Shown here: piece by piece, positions 1 to 9,960 of the stretch | How the letters are laid out: the number at the start of each line of letters is the position of its first letter | Numbering within the stretch: the stretch's first letter is position 1 | Source: Ferrovibrio sp964218355 | GTDB taxonomy: Bacteria; Pseudomonadota; Alphaproteobacteria; Ferrovibrionales; Ferrovibrionaceae | Reading direction: 5' to 3' | Assembly (NCBI RefSeq): GCF_964218355.1 | Contig: NZ_CAXPMC010000016.1 | Span: forward strand, 62,001 to 126,000 | Length of the DNA stretch: 64,000 nucleotides | Notes under the pieces: generated by a model | Databases searched by the model: none | What the model was told of the DNA's origin: nothing | Seen by the model: only the letters and a program-made list of their open reading frames with translations | Translations under genes and position numbers: made by a program

Positions 1-257
1 TGGATGACCATTATGCCGGCGGGTACATCTTCCGCGACAAGATCAATTTCGAGGTCTTCGGCCCCTGGCAGGATCGCAGGTGGAGTGCCCTTTACGGCTT
101 CGACAGCGAGGCCGCGAACGGCGTAAGCCGGGAGGCGCCCGGTTTTCCCTTCGAGGATGCGGCCGGCCGCGGGCTGCGTTTCGAGATTCCGATCGTCAAG
201 GAAAGTCGGCCCGGCATCCGCGCGAAGCTGGTCCTGACCGGCCGCAGCTGGGCCTAG
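1..257 (+). CDS. C-terminal fragment of an unidentified protein
   Basis: An open frame enters from the left edge (first full codon at position 3) and ends at TAG 255-257, giving 84 residues beginning DDHYAGGYIF and ending LVLTGRSWA. Codon use is like that of the neighbouring genes, with GC-rich third positions. The fragment is rich in aromatic and charged residues and has no membrane segment. I do not recognise the family. It ends only a few bases beyond the convergent dNTPase stop at 254-256, so the two genes overlap tail to tail, which supports this stop being real. Confidence 0.6.
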   Translation, partial: DDHYAGGYIFRDKINFEVFGPWQDRRWSALYGFDSEAANGVSREAPGFPFEDAAGRGLRFEIPIVKESRPGIRAKLVLTGRSWA

Positions 258-1573
258 GCCGGCAGGGCGACCTCGCGCAGGCGCTCGGCGGTCTCCTTGG
301 CATACCGGTCGGTCATGCCGGAAATGTAGTCGGTCACCGCCAGCAGCCGCTGGTAACGCGGGGCGGCCGCATCGTAATGCGGAATCAGCGACAGCAGCCG
401 CTGGGCCGTCACATGCCGCGGGCCGGCATTCATCGCCGCCACGAACAGGTCGAGCAGGCGGTGCAGCACCGTGATGCCTTTCAGTTCCTCGGTAACCGTG
501 CGCTCCCACAGATAGACCCGGCCCATCGCCAGCGTCTTCAGCTGCCGTGCCGCAGCGTCATGGGGCGTCAGGTCGAGCAAGGCCTTCGGCTGCGCGGCAT
601 CGAGGAAGCCGTTTGCCGGATCGACGAAGGCGCGGCAGGCGGCATCGATCAGCGCGCCGATCGACAGCGACCGCAGGGTCGACAGCTTCTCGTCGTTGCT
701 GCGGGCGCGGTAGCGGTCGCTCATGCCGGTGCCGATGATGGCAAGAAACAGCTCCTCGGCCTCGCTGAAGCCGATGCGGCCGAGCTTGACCCCGTCCTCG
801 ACATCGACCACGCGATAGCAGATGTCGTCGGCCGCCTCGACCAGGTAGGCCAGAGGATGCCGCCGCCAGGCCCCGGGCAGCTCCGCATCCAGCAGCGGCA
901 GGCCGAGCCGCAGGGTCATCGCCTCGAACAGCGCCGCCTCGCTCTGCTTGTAGCCATGCTTCTTGCGGCCGATATAGACGGCATCCCGCCCCTGCCTGTG
1001 CTGCGCATCGCAGGGATACTTGGTGAAGGCCCCCAGCGTGGCATCCATCAGCCGCATGCCGCCCTGGTTGCGGTCCATCTGCAGCCGGGTGAGGATGCGG
1101 AATCCCTGGGCATTGCCTTCGAACAGCAGGAAATCGGCCTGCTGGGCGGCATCCAGGTCGCCGGCGAAGGCCGCCTCGCGATGGGCGTCGAACCAGGTCT
1201 GCATCGCCTGCTCGCCGGTATGGCCGAAGGGCGGGTTGCCGATATCGTGGGCCAGGCAGGCCGCCGCCACGATGTCGCCGAGATCGGCAGCCAGGTCGCG
1301 ATGCCGGCCTTCCGGGGCATAGCCGCTGCGGAACAGCAGCCGCGCCACCTGGCCACCCAGCGAACGGCCGACCGAGGCCACCTCCATGGAATGGGTCAGG
1401 CGGGTGCGGACATAGTCGCTCTGCGGCTGCGGGTGCACCTGGGTCTTGTCCTGCATGCGGCGGAAGGCCGAGGAAAAGACGATGCGGTCGGCATCCTGCT
1501 GGAAGGGCGAACGGCCATCCTGCGGCAGGCGGCGGCCGTCGGGGCCGCTTTTCAGCGTGTCGAGCCAGGTCAT
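254..1573 (-). CDS. dgt: dGTPase-like deoxynucleoside triphosphate triphosphohydrolase
   Basis: This 439-residue protein belongs to the HD-superfamily dNTPases, which cleave dNTPs to the deoxynucleoside and triphosphate and so help control dNTP pools. Visible hallmarks are the N-terminal DRIVFSSAFRRM segment (residues 29-40), RLTHS with His61, the HD pair in AHDIGNPPFGH (His109/Asp110) and a later YLVEAADDICYRVVDVEDG metal or substrate segment. Length fits the family (about 380-440). The ATG at 1571-1573 gives the usual N-terminus. The gene is divergent from the acetyltransferase starting at 1621, so the 47-bp gap must hold both starts' control signals. Which dNTP it prefers cannot be read from sequence. 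Confidence 0.9.
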   Translation of the reverse strand: MTWLDTLKSGPDGRRLPQDGRSPFQQDADRIVFSSAFRRMQDKTQVHPQPQSDYVRTRLTHSMEVASVGRSLGGQVARLLFRSGYAPEGRHRDLAADLGDIVAAACLAHDIGNPPFGHTGEQAMQTWFDAHREAAFAGDLDAAQQADFLLFEGNAQGFRILTRLQMDRNQGGMRLMDATLGAFTKYPCDAQHRQGRDAVYIGRKKHGYKQSEAALFEAMTLRLGLPLLDAELPGAWRRHPLAYLVEAADDICYRVVDVEDGVKLGRIGFSEAEELFLAIIGTGMSDRYRARSNDEKLSTLRSLSIGALIDAACRAFVDPANGFLDAAQPKALLDLTPHDAAARQLKTLAMGRVYLWERTVTEELKGITVLHRLLDLFVAAMNAGPRHVTAQRLLSLIPHYDAAAPRYQRLLAVTDYISGMTDRYAKETAERLREVALPA

Positions 1574-1620
1574 GCCCTGTTGCTAGCACAGCCGGCGGCC
1601 GGCCGGCTATCATCTGGGCC

Positions 1621-2127
1621 ATGACCGACCCGATCCTGCTGCGCGATGCCGGCCCGGCCGATGCCGAGGCGATCCGCGCCATCTACAACGATGCCGTGGT
1701 CAATACCACGGCGGTGTTCGACTATGCGCCGCGCGACGCCGCCGCCCAGGTCGCCTGGCTGCAGGCCAAGGCCGGGCAGGACCTGCCGGTGCTGGTGGCC
1801 GTATGCGACGGTATCGTGGCCGGCTATGCCAGCTTCGGGTCCTTCCGGCCCTGGCCGGCCTATCTGCATACGGTGGAGAATGCCATCTACATCGCACCCG
1901 AACGGCGCGGCCAGGGCATCGGCCGGCGCCTGCTGGGCGCCCTGGTCGAACGGGCCGCCGGGCGCGGCCTGCACACCATGGTGGCCGGCATCACCGCCGA
2001 CAATGCAGCCAGCCTGCGCCTGCATGAAAGCCTCGGCTTCGAACGCGCCGGCCTGATCCGGCAATGCGGCTGGAAATTCGACCGCTGGCTGGACCTGGTC
2101 TTCCTGCAGAAGATGCTGACGCCATGA
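1621..2127 (+). CDS. GNAT N-acetyltransferase, phosphinothricin acetyltransferase-like
   Basis: The 168-residue product is a single GNAT domain that transfers acetyl from acetyl-CoA to an amine. The N-terminal IYNDAVVNTTAVFDY stretch (residues 21-35) and the acetyl-CoA pyrophosphate loop RRGQGIG (95-101) are typical of the PAT/Bar and MddA group, whose members acetylate phosphinothricin or methionine sulfone/sulfoximine. The true substrate is not predictable. Its stop codon overlaps the start of the next GNAT gene in an ATGA arrangement, indicating translational coupling. Confidence 0.85.
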   Translation: MTDPILLRDAGPADAEAIRAIYNDAVVNTTAVFDYAPRDAAAQVAWLQAKAGQDLPVLVAVCDGIVAGYASFGSFRPWPAYLHTVENAIYIAPERRGQGIGRRLLGALVERAAGRGLHTMVAGITADNAASLRLHESLGFERAGLIRQCGWKFDRWLDLVFLQKMLTP

Positions 2128-2648
2128 CCCGGATTGCCCGGCTGGATGCCGCCGCCGCCCGGACCGCGCTCGACGACCTTGCCGAGCTGCTGTGGGACAG
2201 CGTCGATGGCGGCGCCAGCGTCAATTTCGTCAAACCCTTCGGCCGCGACGAGGCCCGGGATTTCTGGCTGCGGGTGATCGACAGCATGGCGGCCGGCGGC
2301 ACCGTCATGCTGGCGGCGCAGGATGAAGCCGGCCGCATTGCCGGCACCGTGCTGCTCGGCCTCGACACCCCGCCCAACCAGACGCATCGGGCCGATGTGA
2401 AGAAACTGCTGGTGCATCGCCGCGCCCGGCGGCAGGGCCTCGCCCGCCTGCTGATGCAGGCTGTTGAACAGGAGGCGCGGCAGCGGAACCGCCGGCTGCT
2501 GACCCTCGATACCGAAGGCGGCAGCATCGCCGACGGATTCTATCCGGCGCTCGGCTATGTCCGCTTCGGCTGCGTGCCCGGCTATGCCATGACGGCAGAT
2601 GGCAGCCGGCTGGCCGATTGCGCCTTCTTCTACAAAATCCTCGCCTAG
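2124..2648 (+). CDS. GNAT family N-acetyltransferase
   Basis: A 174-residue GNAT-fold protein read from the ATG at 2124, which overlaps the preceding stop (ATGA at 2124-2127). The open frame extends 20 codons further upstream into the previous gene, but the coupled start is preferred. The CoA-binding region is HRRARRQGLARLLMQAVEQE, followed by LTLDTEGGSIADGFYPALGY, a common GNAT pattern in which the last part closes the acceptor site. The substrate is unknown. It forms a two-gene unit with the PAT-like acetyltransferase and is followed 42 bp later by the FUSC gene, possibly in the same transcript. Confidence 0.8.
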   Translation: MTRIARLDAAAARTALDDLAELLWDSVDGGASVNFVKPFGRDEARDFWLRVIDSMAAGGTVMLAAQDEAGRIAGTVLLGLDTPPNQTHRADVKKLLVHRRARRQGLARLLMQAVEQEARQRNRRLLTLDTEGGSIADGFYPALGYVRFGCVPGYAMTADGSRLADCAFFYKILA

Positions 2649-2690
2649 GCCATCCGCGGCTGGCTAGACTGCGGTCTCGCAAGGGGTTGC

Positions 2691-4778
2691 ATGCGTCTCA
2701 GCTTCACCAGCCTGTCCCTGCCCTCGCAGCAGATCGTCAGCGGCCTGACGGCGGCCATCGGCGTCGCCATTGTGGCGGCGGGAGCCGGCATCGCGGGCGG
2801 CGCCCCGGTGGCCGCCGCGATGGCGACCGGCGCCGCCTGCACCAGCATCGTCGATATCCCGGATGCCCTGGAACACAAGCCGGCGGGTTTCCTGATTGCC
2901 TGCGGCCTGGGCGGCCTGATCACCCTGGCGGCGGGTCTCGGCGGCGACCTGCCCTGGCTGGTCGGCCTGCTGGTGGTGGCCGTCAGCTTCCTGGGCGCCA
3001 TGATCACGGTCTATGGCCGGCCGGCCATGCCACTCAGCATGGCGCTGATCCTGTCGCTGATCTTCGTGCTGGGCACGCCGCTGCGCGACGGTCGCGCCGC
3101 CATCGAGCATGCGCTGTATTTCACCGCCGGCGGGGCTGCTTACGCGCTGTATGGCATGCTGGCCGGCTGGCTGCTGGAGGCCCGCCACAAACAGCTGGCC
3201 CTGGCGGAATCGCTGCATGCCTTTGCCGATTACGCGCGCCTGAAAGCCCGGCTGTATGACATCGAGGCCGGCATCGACGAAACCTTCGCCACCCTGATCG
3301 AGCGGCAGGTGCTGCTGATGGAGCGTGTGCAGGCTGCCCGCAACCTGCTGTTCCGCCGCATCAACGGCGATCATGACCGGCAGATGGCGGCGGCGCTCGG
3401 TGCCGCACTCGATGCCTTCGAGACCTTCCTGTCCAGCCAGACCGATTACTGGCTGCTGCGCGAGCGGCTGGGCAAGGCCACCATCATGACCGCGATCCGC
3501 GACGGCATCGTCGAATGCGCCGGCCTGCTCGACCGCCTGGCGCTGGAGATCGGCAGCGGCCATGAGGCGCCGCCCTTTGTCCGGCTGCAGGGCCGCTTTG
3601 CCGAGATCGCCGGGCTAGCCGACCGGCTGCAGATCGACACGCCGGCCGGCGACGCGGCACAGCAGGAAGCCATTGCGGCCGTGCAGGCGCGCATCGAGAC
3701 GATCCGCCACGGCATCGACCAGCTGGTGATGCTGCAGCGGGTGATGCGCGAGCCGGCGGCGGCGCAGGCGCGGCTCGACGGAATCGACCTCGATGCCTTC
3801 CTGCCGCCGAAACCCTGGCGGCTGGCCGCGCTGCGGCGGCAGCTGCGCTGGCGGTCGCCGATCCTGCGCTATGCCCTGCGGCTGACCGCCGCGATGGCGG
3901 TGGCTTTCCTGCTGTCGAAACTGCTGGAGCCGTGGCTGCCGCATTCGAGCTGGATCCTGCTGACCGTGGCGGTGATCATGCGGGCCAGCTACAGCGCCAC
4001 GCGGCAGCGCCAGAAGGACCGCCTGATCGGCAACCTGGTCGGCTGCGTGCTGGCCGCCTTCGCGCTGCATGTGCTGCCCGACCCGGCCCTGCTGGTGCTG
4101 ACCTTCGTCACCATCGGCTTTTCGCATGCCTATGCGCCGGTGCGGTACCGGGTGACATCGACCGCGGCCTGCGTGATGGCCCTGCTGCTGATGCATTTCA
4201 TCAACCCGCACGAGGAGGCGCTGCTGCTGGCCCGCCTGCTGGATACGGCGCTCGGCGCCGGCATTGCTGCGGCTTTCAGCTTCCTGCTGCCGGTCTGGGA
4301 GCGGCAGGGCCTGCCCGGGCGCATCGCCGCCCTGCTGCAGGCCGACCGCGCCTATATCCGCCAGGCCCTGCGCCGCAATCCGGTCGAGCAGGCCTATCGG
4401 CTAACCCGCAAGCAGGTTTTCGACGCGATCAGCGATTTTGCCGGCATGCTGCGCCGCCTGCCTGACGAGCCGGGGCGGCAGCATGACCTGGCCCTGCTGC
4501 GCCAGTTCCTGACCGCCAATTACCGGCTGGCCTCGTATCTTGCCTCGCTGCAGGTGCTGCTGCGCATGCGCGGCGGCGATTATGCACCGGAAACGCTGGA
4601 AAGCCTGGTGCTGCAGAACCGCGAGCGGCTGCTGGGCCAGCTGGAGCCGGAAGCGACCGATGCACCGGTGCCGGCAGACGGCGCCGCCGGCAGCCTGGAA
4701 CAGCGGCTGCAGGAAACCATGGCGGTGGCCGCCGAGGTCGGGCGGCTGGCGGCGCGGCTCAGGCCGGCGCCAGCCTGA
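2691..4778 (+). CDS. FUSC family integral membrane protein (putative efflux)
   Basis: A 695-residue inner-membrane protein with the two-block architecture of FUSC/YccS-type proteins: hydrophobic segments in roughly residues 15-165, a long soluble helical region (about 170-395), a second membrane block (about 395-530) including the WILLTVAVIMRASYSATRQR signature, and a cytosolic C-terminal helical tail. Relatives include AaeB-like aromatic acid exporters and YccS/YhfK. No membrane-fusion partner gene lies beside it, so export function is an inference from family. Start ATG at 2691 is preceded by a weak purine stretch. It ends just before the convergent acs gene (5-bp gap). Confidence 0.8.
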   Translation: MRLSFTSLSLPSQQIVSGLTAAIGVAIVAAGAGIAGGAPVAAAMATGAACTSIVDIPDALEHKPAGFLIACGLGGLITLAAGLGGDLPWLVGLLVVAVSFLGAMITVYGRPAMPLSMALILSLIFVLGTPLRDGRAAIEHALYFTAGGAAYALYGMLAGWLLEARHKQLALAESLHAFADYARLKARLYDIEAGIDETFATLIERQVLLMERVQAARNLLFRRINGDHDRQMAAALGAALDAFETFLSSQTDYWLLRERLGKATIMTAIRDGIVECAGLLDRLALEIGSGHEAPPFVRLQGRFAEIAGLADRLQIDTPAGDAAQQEAIAAVQARIETIRHGIDQLVMLQRVMREPAAAQARLDGIDLDAFLPPKPWRLAALRRQLRWRSPILRYALRLTAAMAVAFLLSKLLEPWLPHSSWILLTVAVIMRASYSATRQRQKDRLIGNLVGCVLAAFALHVLPDPALLVLTFVTIGFSHAYAPVRYRVTSTAACVMALLLMHFINPHEEALLLARLLDTALGAGIAAAFSFLLPVWERQGLPGRIAALLQADRAYIRQALRRNPVEQAYRLTRKQVFDAISDFAGMLRRLPDEPGRQHDLALLRQFLTANYRLASYLASLQVLLRMRGGDYAPETLESLVLQNRERLLGQLEPEATDAPVPADGAAGSLEQRLQETMAVAAEVGRLAARLRPAPA

Positions 4779-4782
4779 ACCG

Positions 4783-6726
<1,944 letters not shown>

Positions 6727-6934
6727 GATCGGCTCTCCTTCCCGCATTTTCTCTGTCGGCCCGCCGGCACCGGTGGCTGATCACCGATGGCAGACGGGTG
6801 GCGTTTCCTGCCGCGCGGCCTGTCGGGCCGCGGCATGTCTCGCGGCAATGATGCCCCGCACCTGCCGCGGGAACAAGGTGCCCCGCCGATCCCTTCGACC
6901 AAAGCATTAGGGAACAAGGAAGAATTATTGGCGC
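6727..6934. other. acs upstream region, no gene seen
   Basis: This 208-bp gap separates the MarR gene stop from the acs start, both on the minus strand. It contains the acs ribosome-binding site at its left end and an A-rich patch around 6910-6930, where a minus-strand promoter could lie. I see no convincing open frame or hairpin. Confidence 0.4.
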
Positions 6935-7483
6935 TCAGTCCTCGCCGGCGACGGCGGGATCGGCCGGCAGATCGGCAGGGGCCGGCATGCCGGCAATCGC
7001 CGCCGCCAGCCCGGCCGCCAGCCCCGGATAGGCCGCACCCAAAGCCCCCAGCATCTCGTCCTGCGCCTGGCGCCACAGGGCGATGCCGGCGCGGTAGGCC
7101 TGGCGGCCCTCGCGGGTCGCCCGCACCGCTTTGGCCCGGCCGGCCGGTTCCAGGGTGACGAGGCCGGCCGCGACCATCGGCCTGAGGTTGCGGGTCAGCG
7201 TGGTGCGGTCGAGATCCAGCGCCCGCGCCAGTTCGGTGATGCTGGCCGGCCGGCCGTTGCGCTTCTCGAAGGCGGCGGCCATGCCGACCAGGCTGTGCTG
7301 CGGCAGGCCGAGGCCGATCTGCGCCAGATGACGGGAATACAGCGCGCTGGCCCGGCGGGCGGCCGAGCGCAGCAGGAAGCAGACACAATCCTCGCGGCCA
7401 TCGGGGGCCGGCGGCGGCAGGATGACCGGGTCTGCCGGGCGGATCGCGCCGGCGGCAGGACGGGGTTGCGGGGCTGGCTCCAT
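6935..7483 (-). CDS. MarR family transcriptional regulator
   Basis: A winged-helix regulator of 182 residues if started at the ATG 7483. The HTH region is HSLVGMAAAFEKRNG..ITELARALDLDRTTLTRNL followed by a VAAGLVTLEP wing, the usual MarR layout. Two cysteines in the CVCFLL segment near the N-terminus could sense redox or electrophiles, but this is speculative. The frame stays open far upstream, yet the long upstream part lies antisense to the thioesterase and is not credible. No Shine-Dalgarno sequence precedes the ATG. Instead a perfect 20-bp palindrome abuts it, suggesting autorepression and possibly leaderless translation. The gene is divergent from a PaaI-type thioesterase and upstream of acs. 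Confidence 0.85.
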   Translation of the reverse strand: MEPAPQPRPAAGAIRPADPVILPPPAPDGREDCVCFLLRSAARRASALYSRHLAQIGLGLPQHSLVGMAAAFEKRNGRPASITELARALDLDRTTLTRNLRPMVAAGLVTLEPAGRAKAVRATREGRQAYRAGIALWRQAQDEMLGALGAAYPGLAAGLAAAIAGMPAPADLPADPAVAGED

Positions 7484-7502
7484 ATCGTGTATATACACGA
7501 TA
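7483..7502. promoter_or_regulatory. Perfect 20-bp palindrome, probable MarR operator
   Basis: TATCGTGTATATACACGATA is a perfect inverted repeat centred between 7492 and 7493. It touches the first base of the MarR gene start codon and lies in the 144-bp space shared with the divergent thioesterase gene. MarR dimers bind palindromes of about this length, so it is the natural autoregulatory site. Binding is inferred. Confidence 0.7.
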
Positions 7503-7627
7503 GAGGCCGGCGGGGCAAGATCGCCATCCGGCGCCGCCGGCCTGCCTTCCGGCCGGTCTCCCCAGACTGCCACCCCACCAGTTCCGTGCTCCGTTGACCC
7601 GACCCGTGCCGCCCAGGAGAGTTGCCG

Positions 7628-8176
7628 ATGTCCGCCGCCCCCCGAGAAACCGCCCCGGCCGACACGGCCGGCCATGCCGCCCGCTATCCCTTCGACGCCC
7701 GGCCGCCCGAAGGCGGCGATTATGCCGTGGTGCCGGTGGAAACCCTGCGCAGCATGCCGGGCATCGAGCTGTTCCGCGGCATCATGGCGGGCAGGCTGCC
7801 CGGGGCGCCGATCGCCCAGATCATGAATATGTGGATCCACGAGGCCGAGCCCGGCCGGGTGGTGTTCGGCTCCCGGCCCGGACCGCAGCATTACAACCCG
7901 ATCGGCAGCGTGCATGGCGGTTTTTCCGGCACCATGCTGGACAGCGCCATGTCCTGCGCGGTGCAGTCGCTGCTGCCGCAGGGCCAGGGCTACACGACGC
8001 TGGAATACAAGGTCAGCCTGGTGCGCGCGATCACCGACAGGATCGGCGCCGTCTATGCCGAGGGCAGGGCGATCCAGGTCGGCAGCCGGGTCGGCACCGC
8101 CGAAGGCCGCATCTTCGATTCGGCCGGCAAGCTCTATGCCACCGGCACCACCACCTGCCTGGTGTTCCCGATCTAG
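7628..8176 (+). CDS. PaaI family hotdog-fold thioesterase
   Basis: A 182-residue acyl-CoA thioesterase-like protein. The hotdog active-site segment NPIGSVHGGFSGTMLDSAM carries the family HGG motif and the acidic residue expected on the central helix, followed by YTTLEYKVSLVRAI and a terminal TGTTTCLVF strand. ATG 7628 is chosen over the in-frame TTG at 7622 because AGGAGA (7615-7620) is seven bases upstream. It is divergent from the MarR regulator across the palindrome, which suggests control by it. The CoA ester substrate is unknown. Phenylacetyl- or other aromatic acyl-CoAs are the family precedent. Confidence 0.85.
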   Translation: MSAAPRETAPADTAGHAARYPFDARPPEGGDYAVVPVETLRSMPGIELFRGIMAGRLPGAPIAQIMNMWIHEAEPGRVVFGSRPGPQHYNPIGSVHGGFSGTMLDSAMSCAVQSLLPQGQGYTTLEYKVSLVRAITDRIGAVYAEGRAIQVGSRVGTAEGRIFDSAGKLYATGTTTCLVFPI

Positions 8177-8195
8177 TGCCGTTCAGCGCCGCCGG

Positions 8196-8435
8196 TCAGC
8201 GCCGCCAGAGCGGCTTGCGCCGTTCGGCCCAGACATCGGCGCGGGTCAGACCGACATCCTTCAGGGCCGCATCGCTGAGTTCGGCCAGCTGGTCGCGTTC
8301 GCGGCCCAGTCGCTGCGCCGCCAGCAGATCGGCAGCGAAGGCGGCAACGGCCTGCCGCAGCCGTGCGGCAAGGCTGCGCGGCGACAGCAGGGCGCCGGAC
8401 GGAGTCCGGGTGATCATGATCGTGGGCGAAGACAT
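8196..8435 (-). CDS. DUF1127 small protein (YjiS-like)
   Basis: A 79-residue basic protein with the C-terminal DUF1127 motif: RERDQLAELSDAALKDVGLT followed by RADVW and ending RKPLWRR. In other alphaproteobacteria such proteins can act as small RNA-binding or phosphate/stress-related regulators, but this one's role is unknown. ATG 8433-8435 has only a weak upstream purine run. It is convergent with the thioesterase gene and lies 133 bp from a second DUF1127 gene on the same strand. Confidence 0.8.
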   Translation of the reverse strand: MSSPTIMITRTPSGALLSPRSLAARLRQAVAAFAADLLAAQRLGRERDQLAELSDAALKDVGLTRADVWAERRKPLWRR

Positions 8436-8481
8436 GGCGAGACACCGTTTGTTTTTGTCTGGGGCTTTCCTTCATACGCCT

Positions 8482-8503
8482 GCCCCGTGACGGCCCCGTG
8501 ACG
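8482..8503. repeat. 11-bp perfect tandem duplication
   Basis: GCCCCGTGACG occurs twice head to tail in the gap between the two DUF1127 genes. It is followed at 8514-8528 by a small GGCCAC/GTGGCC hairpin with a three-base loop, which could contribute to termination of the upstream minus-strand gene but has no T tract. Confidence 0.8.
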
Positions 8504-8568
8504 ACCCCCTCGCGGCCACGGGGTGGCCATGGGGCGGCCCGCGACGCGCGGTGGGAAGCCGGGCCCCG

Positions 8569-8832
8569 CTACCGGCGCCAGAACGGCCGCGCCAGCCCGG
8601 CCATCAGCTCGGCGCGGCTGAGCCCCGCATCGGCGAGCTGGCGGTCATCGAGTTCCGCCAGTGCCGCCCGCATCCGTGCCCGCGTCTGCAGGGTGACCAG
8701 CCACAGAAACCCGTCGGCCAGCAGGCGGAACGGATGGACCGGGCGGGAGCTGATTCTGGCGGTGGTTCTGGCACTGATTCTGGCGGTGGTTCTGGTGCCG
8801 GTTCTGGCGGTGGTTCTGGCTGCAGCTGTCAT
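8569..8832 (-). CDS. Second DUF1127 small protein with octapeptide repeats
   Basis: An 87-residue protein whose C-terminal half is a DUF1127 domain (ALAELDDRQLADAGLSRAEL, ending FWRR) like the neighbouring gene product. Its N-terminal third is an Arg/Thr/Ala-rich segment made of three near-identical eight-residue units of the TTARISAR type, encoded by a 24-bp DNA tandem repeat (8751-8822). ATG 8832 is preceded by a GAGGAC ribosome site. The open frame continues upstream, antisense to the ArsR-like gene, and this extension is rejected. Function is unknown. The basic N-terminus and DUF1127 tail would suit nucleic-acid binding, but that is inference. Confidence 0.75.
   Translation of the reverse strand: MTAAARTTARTGTRTTARISARTTARISSRPVHPFRLLADGFLWLVTLQTRARMRAALAELDDRQLADAGLSRAELMAGLARPFWRR
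8751..8822. repeat. 24-bp x3 in-frame coding tandem repeat
   Basis: Three consecutive 24-bp units (starts 8751, 8775, 8799), each built of two 12-bp half-units of the form TGRTTCTGGCRS. Because 24 is a multiple of three, the array adds octapeptides to the second DUF1127 protein without breaking the frame. Confidence 0.85.
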
Positions 8833-9003
8833 GGCGGGGTCCTCATGCAGGTCGGATTCGGTCACGGCCCCGGTATAGCGCCGGGCCGGCCGGCCATGGT
8901 TCGGGGCCGGCCGAACCATCCACCGGACCCCGTGCCGATGCTTCGGCCGCGACCGAAGCATCCCGCATTGCGCCGCCGCCGCCGGCGGGCCAGAGTCAGA
9001 GCC

Positions 9004-9054
9004 ATGACAGGCACCAGCGAATGACAGGCACTGGCGAATGACGGGCAGCACCGA
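9004..9054 (+). repeat. 17-bp x3 tandem repeat carrying three ATG codons
   Basis: Three adjacent 17-bp units start at 9004, 9021 and 9038, each beginning ATGACRGGCA. The first two ATGs open six-codon frames (MTGTSE and MTGTGE) that end at TGA codons overlapping the next unit's ATG. The third ATG is the start of the ArsR-like gene. The array therefore forms two tandem upstream mini-ORFs, each coupled by an ATGA overlap. Confidence 0.85.
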
Positions 9055-9811
9055 ACCGCATTTCGCCGCCGTGGCCGCCCTGCTGGGCGATCCGGCGCGG
9101 GCGAATATCCTGCGTGCCCTGATGGATGGCCGCGCCCGCACGGCCAAGGAGCTGGCCGCCATTGCCGGGGTGACGGCGCCCACCGCCAGCGGCCATCTGG
9201 GCAAGCTGGTGGCGGCCGAACTGCTGAGCGTGCTGGCCCAGGGCCGCCACCGCTATTACCGGCTGGCCGGCAGCCTGGTGGCCTGCACCATCGAGAGCCT
9301 GATGGCGCTGGCCGGCGAAAAGCCGCTGCCGCGCCACCGGCATAACCGCGCGCTGACCGGCGCCCTGCGGGCCGGCCGCACCTGCTACGACCATCTGGCC
9401 GGCCGGCTCGGCGTGCAGATCCACGACCGCCTGCTGCGCGAGGGCTGCCTGCTGCCGGCCCTGCATGACGACGGCGATGGTGGCCACCGCCACGGCGGGG
9501 ACGGCGATTACACGGTCAGCGCCGCCGGCCGCCTGCTGCTGGCGAAACTGGAAATCGACGTGGCGGCCGTGGCGCGGCAGAAACGCGGCTTCGCCCGGCC
9601 CTGCCTGGACTGGAGCGAACGGGTGCCGCATCTGGCCGGAGGGCTGGGCGCCGCCATTGCCGGGCGCTGCTTCGAGCAGGGCTGGCTGCTGCGCCGGCCG
9701 GACAGCCGCGCCGTGACCCTGACCCCGGCCGGCCAGCTGGGCCTCGCCCGGGTCTTCGGCATCGACGCCGCCCGCGAGATGGCGGCGGCCGCGGAAGGCG
9801 CGGATGGCTGA
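9038..9811 (+). CDS. ArsR-type winged-helix transcriptional regulator
   Basis: A 257-residue regulator with an N-terminal ArsR-like wHTH (residues about 8-90): LLGDPARANILRALMDG, then AKELAAIAGVTAPTASGHLGKL as the recognition helices and a short QGRHRYYRLAG wing. The C-terminal half contains RAGRTCYDHLAGRLGV and a histidine-rich loop (DDGDGGHRHGGDGDY, about 147-161) that might bind metal; this layout is known in larger ArsR-like proteins of unassigned function. It is monocistronic, divergent from a DUF1127 gene. Its start codon is the last of three ATGs in a tandem repeat, and its stop codon lies in the first unit of another repeat. Confidence 0.8.
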   Translation: MTGSTEPHFAAVAALLGDPARANILRALMDGRARTAKELAAIAGVTAPTASGHLGKLVAAELLSVLAQGRHRYYRLAGSLVACTIESLMALAGEKPLPRHRHNRALTGALRAGRTCYDHLAGRLGVQIHDRLLREGCLLPALHDDGDGGHRHGGDGDYTVSAAGRLLLAKLEIDVAAVARQKRGFARPCLDWSERVPHLAGGLGAAIAGRCFEQGWLLRRPDSRAVTLTPAGQLGLARVFGIDAAREMAAAAEGADG

Positions 9812-9850
9812 AGGCGGCGAAGGCTGAAGGCGGCGAAGGCTGAAGGACGG
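9806..9850 (+). repeat. 16-bp tandem repeat over the ArsR-like gene stop
   Basis: GGCTGAAGGCGGCGAA is repeated 2.7 times at starts 9806, 9822 and 9838. The first unit contains the TGA stop (9809-9811) of the ArsR-like gene, so the stop codon itself has been copied downstream in other frames. The remaining stretch up to the tRNA at 9961 shows no gene. Confidence 0.8.
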
Positions 9851-9960
9851 GCAGCGCCGAGGGGGGCGCGGGACGGCAGAAGCCGCTGAAAAGCCGGGCC
9901 GGCCGGAAACCGGACCCGTTGATAATCGGCGGCGGCTTGGCTATCGTCGCGGCGGCTTAA

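Noticed and set aside
80..1624. 514-codon plus-strand frame
   Set aside because: It is the antisense image of the dNTPase gene.
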